Positions 1 to 5,479 of a DNA stretch of 6,745 nt are shown one piece after another; position 1 is the stretch's first letter; the number at the start of each line of letters is the position of its first letter. The position numbers and the translations under genes are program-made. This DNA comes from an uncultured Collinsella sp. (GTDB lineage Bacteria; Actinomycetota; Coriobacteriia; Coriobacteriales; Coriobacteriaceae): assembly GCA_934675795.1 (NCBI GenBank), contig CAKURW010000059.1:1-6745 (forward strand). Reading direction: 5' to 3'. Under the pieces are notes generated by a model that saw only the letters and a list, made by a program, of their open reading frames with translations, did no database searches and had not been told where the DNA came from.

Positions 1-271
1 GCTGCGACGCGGAAATCGCGCGCTGTTGCCGCGCCCCGCAGTGCCCGCTTCCCCCGAGAACAATTATCAGTGCAGGTCACAGGGGTGGCGGTTTTGGGTG
101 TGCACTGCAGGTCGCGTAAAGTCTACTCACTTGTAATTTGGGCCTTTGGTCGTGGGGGTTGCTGGTCCCGCTTTGGTTGTCGAGAGAGGGTGAATTGAAG
201 CGCCCCCGCACGCTCCATGCTACAATCGCGGGCATGCCCCACAACCACATCTGCCTTCGAAGGGAGCCTAC
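1..271. other. Gene-free left edge and leader of the YitT gene
   Basis: I find no convincing coding sequence here. The frames that stay open from the left edge give low-complexity, Arg/Cys-rich translations with no recognisable domain, and the antisense frame lies across the YitT start. What can be seen is a short inverted repeat, CAGTGCA at 68-74 against TGCACTG at 101-107, and a direct repeat TGCAGGTC at 71-78 and 106-113. The last ~75 bases hold the probable YitT promoter and ribosome binding site. The tail of an upstream gene ending before the window cannot be excluded. Confidence 0.5.
195..226 (+). promoter_or_regulatory. Probable promoter of the YitT-family gene (extended -10)
   Basis: A TACAAT -10 hexamer at 221-226 is preceded by TGC (218-220), giving an extended -10 element. 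A weak -35 candidate, TTGAAG, lies at 195-200 with a long 20-bp spacer, which an extended -10 promoter can tolerate. The start of transcription would be near 233, leaving a leader of about 40 nt. This is a motif match only. Confidence 0.4.
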
Positions 272-1279
272 GTGGCGAACGCCATCGATCAGCTCACGGA
301 CCGAGTGCTCGTGCTCGGCCGTCTCACCATCGTTCGCCGCGCTATTACCGCCGTGGCGGTCACAATTTCCGCCATTCTCCAGACATTTCTGATCCAGGCG
401 TTCATCCAGCCCGCCGACCTGCTTCCGAGCGGTCTTACCGGCGTCGCGGTCCTGCTCGATCGCGTTACCTCGCTCGGCGGCGTTCACATCGACATCTCGC
501 TCGGTATGCTCGCGCTCAACATCCCCGTGGCGCTCCTATGCTGGAGCGGCATCAGCAAGCGCTTCGTCATCTTCTCGATGATGCAGGTCGTGCTCTCGTC
601 GCTGTTCCTCAACGTCTTTCACTTCGCTCCATTTTTGGGCGACAAGATCATGCTCATCATTTTTGGCGGCGTGGTCTCGGGTCTGGGCGCTGCCATCGCA
701 CTTAAATCCGGCGCATCCACCGGCGGCACCGACTTTATCGCGCTGTGGGTTTCCAACCACACGGGCAAGACCATCTGGGGCGTCATCTTTGGTTTCAACT
801 GCTTTATCCTGGCGATCTTTGGCTTTATGTTTGGCTGGGACAAGGCGGCGTACTCCATCGTGTTCCAGTTTATTTCGACCAAGACCATCGACAGTTTCTA
901 TCGTCGTTACGACCGCGTGACGCTGCAGATCACGACGCGTAAGGCAGACGAGGTCATGACCGCCTATGTTGACCATTTTCAGCATGGCATTAGCTGTGCC
1001 GAGGTCATCGGCGGATACAGCCGCGAAAAGATGTATCTGCTGCACGCCGTTGTCTCGACCTACGAGAGTCAGGACATTATCAAGCTGGTGTGTGACATTG
1101 ATCCCGGCGCCGTGATCAATGTGTTCCACACGCTCAACTTTGTGGGCGGCTGGTGGGGCGGTCATGTCGACGAGCCCATGCCCACGGCCGTACCCGATCC
1201 CGACAAGCCCGCGCGCATGGCCAGCAGGCAGGCGCGCCTCAGCGAGCAGGACAGCCTGCAGCAGGACGACGGCAAGTAG
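272..1279 (+). CDS. YitT-family integral membrane protein with C-terminal DUF2179 domain
   Basis: This 335-residue protein has the YitT architecture. The N-terminal half has about five or six hydrophobic segments, roughly at residues 22-46, 54-70, 75-92, 99-118, 128-145 and 167-188. The family signature GASTGGTD is at 147-154, in the loop after the fifth segment. A soluble DUF2179-type domain follows at about 195-295 and ends near the NVFHTLNFVGGWW stretch. The last ~35 residues are a polar Gln/Asp/Arg-rich tail, probably disordered. The protein should sit in the cytoplasmic membrane. The biochemical role of the family is not settled, so no substrate is named. The GTG start at 272 is chosen because GAAGGGAG at 259-266 is well placed 5 nt before it and the first hydrophobic segment follows about 20 residues later. 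It appears monocistronic, with its own promoter upstream and a terminator 44 nt after the stop. Confidence 0.9.
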   Translation: MANAIDQLTDRVLVLGRLTIVRRAITAVAVTISAILQTFLIQAFIQPADLLPSGLTGVAVLLDRVTSLGGVHIDISLGMLALNIPVALLCWSGISKRFVIFSMMQVVLSSLFLNVFHFAPFLGDKIMLIIFGGVVSGLGAAIALKSGASTGGTDFIALWVSNHTGKTIWGVIFGFNCFILAIFGFMFGWDKAAYSIVFQFISTKTIDSFYRRYDRVTLQITTRKADEVMTAYVDHFQHGISCAEVIGGYSREKMYLLHAVVSTYESQDIIKLVCDIDPGAVINVFHTLNFVGGWWGGHVDEPMPTAVPDPDKPARMASRQARLSEQDSLQQDDGK

Positions 1280-1283
1280 GGTA

Positions 1284-1298
1284 CCGGCATTTTGCCGG
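1284..1298 (+). repeat. Small hairpin just after the YitT stop codon
   Basis: CCGGCA (1284-1289) pairs perfectly with TGCCGG (1293-1298) around a TTT loop, 4 nt after the stop codon. It has no T-tract of its own. It probably helps stabilise the 3' end together with the terminator that follows. Confidence 0.5.
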
Positions 1299-1322
1299 CC
1301 TGGCGCAATCCTGTCCGCTTGA

Positions 1323-1362
1323 GCCTCCCGAAAGCCTCGCTGCTTTCGGGAGGCCTTCGTTT
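1323..1362 (+). terminator. Intrinsic terminator of the YitT-family gene
   Basis: GCCTCCCGAAAGC (1323-1335) is perfectly complementary to GCTTTCGGGAGGC (1342-1354), a 13-bp stem with a 6-nt loop. It is followed by a modest T-rich run, CTTCGTTT. The stem is strong and the T-tract weak, so termination is likely but may be incomplete. Confidence 0.75.
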
Positions 1363-1374
1363 GCCCAGATAAAA

Positions 1375-1407
1375 CCTACCAAAATGAAGCTGTCGCTTTT
1401 TGGTAGG
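1375..1407. repeat. 33-nt inverted repeat upstream of the first GntR gene
   Basis: CCTACCAAAA (1375-1384) pairs with TTTTGGTAGG (1398-1407). The interior can extend the structure through AGC (1388-1390) with GCT (1395-1397). On the + strand no T-tract follows. On the - strand the hairpin is followed directly by TTTTATC, so it has the form of an intrinsic terminator facing left. No leftward gene is visible to its right. It could instead be an operator or a transcript-processing structure. Confidence 0.55.
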
Positions 1408-1420
1408 GAGGGTGTATCGT

Positions 1421-1499
1421 TTTATCAATATGAGGTAACATGAAACTAGACGTTATATACGTATTAGTTATTTCGATATTCCAATAAGAGTGATTAGAT
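1421..1499 (+). promoter_or_regulatory. AT-rich leader of the first GntR gene with possible operator
   Basis: This stretch is much more AT-rich than its surroundings and must hold the promoter of the gene that starts at 1500. TATATA at 1454-1459 is a -10 candidate, but I see no good -35 at 16-18 bp. ACGT at 1450-1453 and again at 1459-1462 forms an imperfect dyad around TATAT, and ATACGTAT at 1457-1464 is a perfect 8-bp palindrome. An autoregulatory site for a GntR dimer is plausible here. The ribosome binding site is weak (AAGAG at 1486-1490, 9 nt before the ATG). Confidence 0.3.
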
Positions 1500-2219
1500 A
1501 TGCCTACGCCCAAAAATGCACCGCTTTACCAGCAGATTTATGACGAAATCAAGGACGCGATCGAGAAAGGTGTTTATGCACCCAAGGAGCGTATTCCGTC
1601 CGAGCTTGAGCTAGCCGAGCAGTACGACGTGAGCCGCATTACGGTGCGCCGCGCCGTCGAGGAGCTGTGCTCCGATGGCTACCTGGTTAAGCAGCAGGGC
1701 CGTGGCACCTTTGTCTCCACGCCGCACATCAACCGCCAGTTCCACGCTTCGACGCTGCAGACGTTTACCGCGCTGTGTGCCGATAATGACATGAAGGCGG
1801 GCGCGCATGTGGTCGATCGCCAGATTGTGCCGGCACGTCAAAACGAGATGGAGTTCTTTGGCCTGCAGAAGGACGCGCTGCTGCTGCACATCAAGCGCGT
1901 GCGTACGGCCGACGGCGAGCCCATTTTTGAGGAGAACATCTTTGTGCCGTTTGACGCCTACCGTGAGCTGTTGACGGCCGATCTTGAGGACAAGTCGATT
2001 TTTGCCGAGGTCGAGCGTGTTGGCGGAACGCCGATTGTCTCGGTTGGTTACCGCACGGTCGAGGCCGTTCGTGCCAATACCGAGCAGGCGGCCGAGTTGG
2101 GCATTGCTCCGCACGATCCACTGCTCAACCTGCGTGCCGGCTTTATCGGCCCCAATGGCGAGCCGGTCCTGATGGGTAAGCAGTACTACGTGGGATCGCG
2201 CTACGTTATGGTCATGTAG
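1500..2219 (+). CDS. GntR-family (HutC/UTRA type) transcriptional regulator
   Basis: The protein has 239 residues, the usual length for the HutC/UTRA branch of GntR regulators. An N-terminal winged helix-turn-helix spans about residues 8-73. It begins with PLYQQ (8-12), has the recognition helix SRITVRRAVEEL (45-56) and ends in the wing QQGRGTFV (65-72). The UTRA effector domain covers about 90-235. R133, R135 and E145 stand where NagR-type regulators have the basic and acidic residues of the ligand pocket, which suggests a phosphorylated sugar or sugar-amine effector; that part is inference. It should act as a cytoplasmic dimer. It is flanked by a terminator upstream and a long repeat-filled gap downstream, so it looks monocistronic and its targets cannot be read from an operon partner. 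It is clearly related to the regulator at 4571-5335. The ATG is chosen because the family's PLYQQ motif begins 8 residues in, although the ribosome binding site is weak. Confidence 0.92.
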   Translation: MPTPKNAPLYQQIYDEIKDAIEKGVYAPKERIPSELELAEQYDVSRITVRRAVEELCSDGYLVKQQGRGTFVSTPHINRQFHASTLQTFTALCADNDMKAGAHVVDRQIVPARQNEMEFFGLQKDALLLHIKRVRTADGEPIFEENIFVPFDAYRELLTADLEDKSIFAEVERVGGTPIVSVGYRTVEAVRANTEQAAELGIAPHDPLLNLRAGFIGPNGEPVLMGKQYYVGSRYVMVM

Positions 2220-2223
2220 GGTT

Positions 2224-2252
2224 GGTTCCGCCGTTCTAACGAACGGCGGACC
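2224..2252 (+). terminator. Hairpin after the first GntR gene, possible terminator
   Basis: TCCGCCGTTC (2227-2236) pairs perfectly with GAACGGCGGA (2241-2250) around a TAAC loop. With T2226 bulged, GG at 2224-2225 can also pair with CC at 2251-2252. It starts 5 nt after the stop codon, the position of a terminator stem, but no T-tract follows. It may act as a transcript end stabiliser or together with the larger hairpin just downstream. Confidence 0.45.
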
Positions 2253-2264
2253 GGTCGACGCTGC

Positions 2265-2363
2265 AAGCCCGCCAGAGCGGCAATCTGCCTTTCAACTTCG
2301 GCGGCATGATCAAAAGATCAATGCCGCCTTGTTTCAAGGCACCTTGCTCGCTCTGGTGGGCTT
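2265..2363. repeat. Nested ~99-nt imperfect hairpin element
   Basis: The outer arms AAGCCCGCCAGAGCG (2265-2279) and CGCTCTGGTGGGCTT (2349-2363) pair over 15 bp with one G-T pair. Moving inward, GCAA (2280-2283) pairs with TTGC (2344-2347), GCCTT (2287-2291) with AAGGC (2336-2340), and CAA (2293-2295) with TTG (2329-2331). GGCGGCAT (2300-2307) pairs with ATGCCGCC (2321-2328) and GATC (2308-2311) with GATC (2316-2319), closing on an AAAA loop. Small internal loops separate these stems. The element could be a structured RNA, a strong 3'-end structure or a small palindromic mobile element. The sequence alone does not decide. Confidence 0.65.
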
Positions 2364-2396
2364 TCGCTGACATTGCCAAAACATTGACGTTGCCGG

Positions 2397-2501
2397 GCCG
2401 GCACTTGGGGACGTTCCTTTTGTGCCGGCACCTGGGGACACTCCTTAGTCGTTGGGGACGTTCTTAAACGACTAGTCATTCAAGAACGTCTCCAATGATT
2501 A
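2397..2501. repeat. REP-like cluster of GGGGAC repeats with a 20-bp inverted repeat
   Basis: GCCGGCACTTGGGGACGTTC (2397-2416) is followed by a diverged copy, GCCGGCACCTGGGGACACTC (2424-2443), and by a shorter third copy, GTTGGGGACGTTCTTA (2451-2466). The third copy is the left arm of a stem in which 2446-2465 pairs with 2482-2501 over 20 bp, with a few G-T pairs. AGTCGTT (2447-2453) can pair alternatively with AACGACT (2467-2473). Direct plus inverted copies of one GC-rich unit in an intergenic gap are typical of REP-like elements. No transposase gene is present in the window. Confidence 0.55.
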
Positions 2502-2554
2502 CCCGCAGAATGAGCGTGGCTGACAGCCGGGCGACGCCGGTCCGCGTGGCGGCG

Positions 2555-2560
2555 TATAAT
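2555..2560 (+). promoter_or_regulatory. Probable -10 element of the recQ promoter
   Basis: A perfect TATAAT hexamer lies 31 nt before the recQ ATG in otherwise GC-rich sequence. The hexamer at the usual 17-bp distance upstream (CGACGC, 2532-2537) is a poor -35. Transcription would start near 2567, giving a ~25-nt leader that carries AGGAAA (2584-2589) just before the ATG. Confidence 0.45.
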
Positions 2561-2591
2561 CGGCGGCAGATGACTTAGACGTTAGGAAATC

Positions 2592-4568
2592 ATGACCGAT
2601 AGCATGCAGCAGATGGCGCTCGACACGCTCGGCGCCTATTTTGGCTACACCTCGTTTCGCCCGGGGCAGGACCGCATGGTGGATGCGATTCTTGCCGGCC
2701 GCGATGCGCTCGGCGTTATGCCCACAGGCGCCGGCAAGTCCATTTGCTACCAGGTGCCTGCGCTTATGCTGCCCGGCATCACCTTTGTGGTGAGTCCGTT
2801 GCTGTCGCTTATGGAGGATCAGACCCGCGCGTTGCTCGCGGCGGGTGCGCGACCCAGCTATCTCAACTCCAGTCTTACTCCGGCCCAGCAAAATACCGTG
2901 CTCAAGCGCGCTCGTGAGGGGCGCTACCAGCTTATGTATGTGGCGCCCGAGCGCCTGCTCGAGCCGCGCTTTTTAGCCTTTGCGCAGGAAGCTGCGGCCG
3001 AAGGCGGCATCGGCGTTCCGCTCGTGGCCATTGACGAGGCCCACTGCGTGAGCCAATGGGGCCAGGATTTCCGCCCCGCCTACCTGCAGATTCGCGAGTT
3101 CATCGATTCCCTGCCGCAGCGCCCCATCGTGGCGGCCTTTACCGCTACGGCGACCGAGCGTGTGCGCGCGGACATTCAGCAGATGCTCGGCCTGCAAAAC
3201 CCGGCGACGGTGGTGACGGGCTTCGATCGCAAGAACCTCTACTTTGGTTGCGAGGAGATGGGCGACAAGGCCAAGACCACGTGGGTGCGCGACTACGTGA
3301 TCGCGCATTCGAGCGAGAGCGGCATCGTGTATTGCTCGACTCGCAAGACGGTCGATGCGCTGGCAGGCGAGCTTGCCGAGGCGCTGGGCCCCAGCGGCAT
3401 TCGCGTTGGCCGCTATCATGCCGGCATGGGCAATGACGCCCGCCGTCAAAGCCAGCGTGCCTTTATCGACGACGACATTCAGGTGATGGTTGCCACCAAC
3501 GCCTTTGGCATGGGCATCGACAAGCCCAACGTGCGCTACGTGATTCACAACAACGTGCCTGAGAGCATCGAGGCATACTACCAAGAGGCGGGCCGCGCTG
3601 GCCGCGATGGCGATCCGGCCAGCTGCCACTTGCTGTGGAACGGCAACGATTTTCGCATGCGCCGCTTTTTGATCGGCCGCGGCGATGCGGCCGACGAGGC
3701 GCTCGATGACGAGCAGCGCGCGTGGGCGCTCCAGAACCGTTATCGTCTGCTCAGCCAGATGGAGGGCTACTGCAATACCACCGGCTGCCTGCGCGAATAC
3801 ATGCTGCGCTACTTTGGCGACGAAGTCGCGGCCGAGCATGTGGCAGCCGCCGCGGGCGGCACGGCAGACGACGCCGAGGGCTGCGGCAACTGCAGCAACT
3901 GTCTCACGCAGTTCGAGGTCGAGGACGTCACCGATATGGCCCGCGCTGCCGTGCGCTATGTGGCCACGCGTCCCATGCGCTTTGGCAAGTCGCTCATCGC
4001 CGACGTGCTCCACGGCGGCAACACCGAGCGCATTCGCCAGATGCATCTGGACGAGGACCGCGGCTACGGTGAGCTGTCGAGCGAATCGGTCGGGCGCATC
4101 AAGGACATCATCGGCCAGCTGTGCGGCCGTGGCTACCTTGCCACCTCGCAGGGGCAGTACCCGGTCGTGGGGCTGGGCCCGCGTGCCACCGAGGTTGAGG
4201 ACGAGGCGTTCGCCTTTACCGTTAAGCGTCGTGCATCCAAGCGCAAGGCCTCGGCCCGCGCCCGCCGCGCCGTCGATCTGCTGCGCGAGGAGGCCGAGCT
4301 GGATCAGCGCCCACGCGTGGGCGACGATGCCGAGTTGTTCGAGCGCCTGCGTGCCCTGCGCAAGGAGATCTCGACCGAGCTGGAGATGGCGCCGTATATG
4401 GTCTTTTCCGACAAGGCCCTGCGCGGTCTGTGCCGCCTGCGTCCACAGACGCGCGACGAGCTTATCCAGGTCAACGGCATTGGCGAGAAAAAGGCCGACG
4501 CCTTTGGCGAGCAGTTTATGGCGGCGATTGAAGAGTTTGAGTCCGAGCATGCACGGGATGGAGCGTAA
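2592..4568 (+). CDS. recQ: ATP-dependent DNA helicase RecQ
   Basis: This 658-residue protein carries the full RecQ domain set. FRPGQ (22-26) is motif 0 and PTGAGKS (44-50) is Walker A. DEAH (148-151) is motif II, followed by the aromatic-rich loop CVSQWGQDFRP (152-162). Motifs III (TATAT), IV (YCST), V (ATNAFGMGIDKPNVR) and VI (QEAGRAGRDG) are intact. C399, C431, C434 and C437 form the zinc site. A winged-helix RQC domain follows, and an HRDC domain covers about 578-652. RecQ unwinds DNA 3'-5' using ATP in recombination and stalled-fork repair. Two details differ from the E. coli enzyme: Gln at 158 replaces the usual His of the aromatic loop (I believe this variant is common in Gram-positive homologues), and an Ala/Gly-rich insert of roughly 15 residues lies between the first and second zinc cysteines. 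The ATG at 2592 follows AGGAAA. The stop lies 2 nt before the next gene, so the two are probably co-transcribed. Confidence 0.97.
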   Translation: MTDSMQQMALDTLGAYFGYTSFRPGQDRMVDAILAGRDALGVMPTGAGKSICYQVPALMLPGITFVVSPLLSLMEDQTRALLAAGARPSYLNSSLTPAQQNTVLKRAREGRYQLMYVAPERLLEPRFLAFAQEAAAEGGIGVPLVAIDEAHCVSQWGQDFRPAYLQIREFIDSLPQRPIVAAFTATATERVRADIQQMLGLQNPATVVTGFDRKNLYFGCEEMGDKAKTTWVRDYVIAHSSESGIVYCSTRKTVDALAGELAEALGPSGIRVGRYHAGMGNDARRQSQRAFIDDDIQVMVATNAFGMGIDKPNVRYVIHNNVPESIEAYYQEAGRAGRDGDPASCHLLWNGNDFRMRRFLIGRGDAADEALDDEQRAWALQNRYRLLSQMEGYCNTTGCLREYMLRYFGDEVAAEHVAAAAGGTADDAEGCGNCSNCLTQFEVEDVTDMARAAVRYVATRPMRFGKSLIADVLHGGNTERIRQMHLDEDRGYGELSSESVGRIKDIIGQLCGRGYLATSQGQYPVVGLGPRATEVEDEAFAFTVKRRASKRKASARARRAVDLLREEAELDQRPRVGDDAELFERLRALRKEISTELEMAPYMVFSDKALRGLCRLRPQTRDELIQVNGIGEKKADAFGEQFMAAIEEFESEHARDGA

Positions 4569-4570
4569 CG

Positions 4571-5335
4571 ATGGCAACCGATAGCAAGACCGAACGTTCC
4601 GAGCGCGCCGAGGTGTCCGCCGTACCGCTGTACCAGCAGGTCATGGACGACCTAAAGGGCGAGATCGCGCACGGTGTGTACCCTGCCGGTTCGCGCATCC
4701 CTGCCGAGATGGAACTCGCGAAGTCCTACGGCGTGGGACGCATCACCGTGCGCCGCGCCATCGAGGAGCTGTCGCGCGCGGGGTATCTCAACCGCCAGCA
4801 GGGGAGGGGCACCTTTGTGTGCGCTCCCAAGCTCAAGCGCAAGATTCGCCAGAAGGGTGACGTCCAGAGCTTTACTGAGGGTTGCGCTGCCAACGACATG
4901 GTGCCGGGTGCGCGTCTGGTGTCGCGCACGGTGGTCGCGGCGACGCACGAGGATGCGGCGTTCTTTGGCGTGGAGCCCGGCTGCGAGCTCATCGTGGTCG
5001 AGCGCGTGCGTACGGCCGACGGCATCCCCGTCATGCTTGAGAACAACGCCTTTGTGCTCGCCGACCATCCCTACCTGCAGACGCTTGCCGACAGGGACCT
5101 CACGGACAATTCCATCTTTGCACTCGTTGCCGAGCATTCGGGTCGCGCGCCGCTCAAGTCCGACCCCTGCACCGTGGAGATTGCGCTTGCCGATGCTCAA
5201 GCGGCCCCGCTGCTGGAGGTGCCGGTCGGCGAACCGCTCTTCTATATGGAGGCTTACTTTACCGATGAGGACGAGCGGCCCTTGCTGCTCGGACGCCAAA
5301 AGATTGTGGGCTCGCGCTACGTCTTTGACATCTAA
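4571..5335 (+). CDS. GntR-family (HutC/UTRA type) regulator, FrlR-like
   Basis: The protein has 254 residues. A short charged, probably unstructured N-terminus (1-18) precedes the winged helix-turn-helix at about 19-84, with PLYQQ (19-23), recognition helix GRITVRRAIEEL (56-67) and wing QQGRGTFV (76-83). The UTRA domain fills about 98-250. R145, R147 and E157 align with the pocket residues R133, R135 and E145 of the paralogue at 1500-2219. The ATG lies 2 nt after the recQ stop and is served by GGAG at 4560-4563 inside the recQ 3' end, so translation is likely coupled. The next gene encodes an FrlB-like deglycase. A GntR/UTRA regulator (FrlR) accompanies frlB in Bacillus, so control of the deglycase through the repeats at 5345-5426 is the best guess. 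The effector would be a fructosamine phosphate. Regulator class is certain; target and ligand are inference. Confidence 0.93.
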   Translation: MATDSKTERSERAEVSAVPLYQQVMDDLKGEIAHGVYPAGSRIPAEMELAKSYGVGRITVRRAIEELSRAGYLNRQQGRGTFVCAPKLKRKIRQKGDVQSFTEGCAANDMVPGARLVSRTVVAATHEDAAFFGVEPGCELIVVERVRTADGIPVMLENNAFVLADHPYLQTLADRDLTDNSIFALVAEHSGRAPLKSDPCTVEIALADAQAAPLLEVPVGEPLFYMEAYFTDEDERPLLLGRQKIVGSRYVFDI

Positions 5336-5344
5336 CATCCACAG

Positions 5345-5364
5345 ATAGAACAACATAGAACAAC
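5345..5364 (+). promoter_or_regulatory. Upstream operator candidate: two tandem ATAGAACAAC repeats
   Basis: ATAGAACAAC occurs twice in perfect tandem (5345-5354 and 5355-5364), one helical turn apart. The pair lies about 50-69 nt before the predicted transcription start of the deglycase gene and begins only 9 nt after the regulator's stop codon. It matches the pair at 5407-5426 at 18 of 20 positions. A binding site for the adjacent GntR/UTRA regulator is the likeliest reading. Confidence 0.6.
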
Positions 5365-5378
5365 TTTGGTGAAATGAC

Positions 5379-5407
5379 TTCACGGGCGTTGCCGTGCGTG
5401 TTATAAA
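5379..5407 (+). promoter_or_regulatory. Probable promoter of the FrlB-like gene
   Basis: TATAAA (5402-5407) is preceded by TGT (5399-5401), forming an extended -10. TTCACG (5379-5384) is a fair -35 with a 17-bp spacer. The predicted start is near 5414, giving a leader of about 65 nt. The promoter lies between the two repeat pairs, with the downstream pair touching the -10 and covering the start site. Confidence 0.55.
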
Positions 5408-5426
5408 TAGGACAACATAGAACGAC
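5407..5426 (+). promoter_or_regulatory. Downstream operator candidate: ATAGGACAAC plus ATAGAACGAC
   Basis: These two 10-mers each differ by one base from the perfect ATAGAACAAC unit upstream. They sit at roughly -7 to +13 relative to the predicted start, where a bound protein would block RNA polymerase. The start-to-start distance from the upstream pair is 62 bp, close to six helical turns, so both pairs face the same side of the helix. Confidence 0.6.
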
Positions 5427-5463
5427 AGCAGGTACGAGCCGTCGTCGCTCAAAGCCGCCGCAC

Positions 5464-5470
5464 AAGGAGG
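5464..5470 (+). promoter_or_regulatory. Strong ribosome binding site of the FrlB-like gene
   Basis: AAGGAGG is a full-length Shine-Dalgarno match, 9 nt before the ATG at 5480. It fixes the start codon and is stronger than those of the other genes in the window, suggesting high translation once the gene is induced. Confidence 0.85.
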
Positions 5471-5479
5471 AGCATCAGG

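Noticed and set aside
77..487. A 136-residue open frame on the - strand at the left end
   Set aside because: It overlaps the YitT promoter and coding start on the opposite strand and its translation is polar low-complexity sequence.
2397..2501. CRISPR array
   Set aside because: The repeats are only three, diverged, unevenly spaced and partly inverted, with no unique spacers and no cas genes.
2520..2560. CTGACA (2520-2525) as the -35 for the recQ TATAAT
   Set aside because: The spacer would be 29 bp, far outside the workable range for a sigma-70-type promoter.
2973..4577. A 534-residue open frame on the - strand opposite recQ
   Set aside because: It lies wholly antisense to a clear recQ gene, has an Ala/Leu/His-rich composition with no domain, and is the usual shadow of high-GC codon bias.
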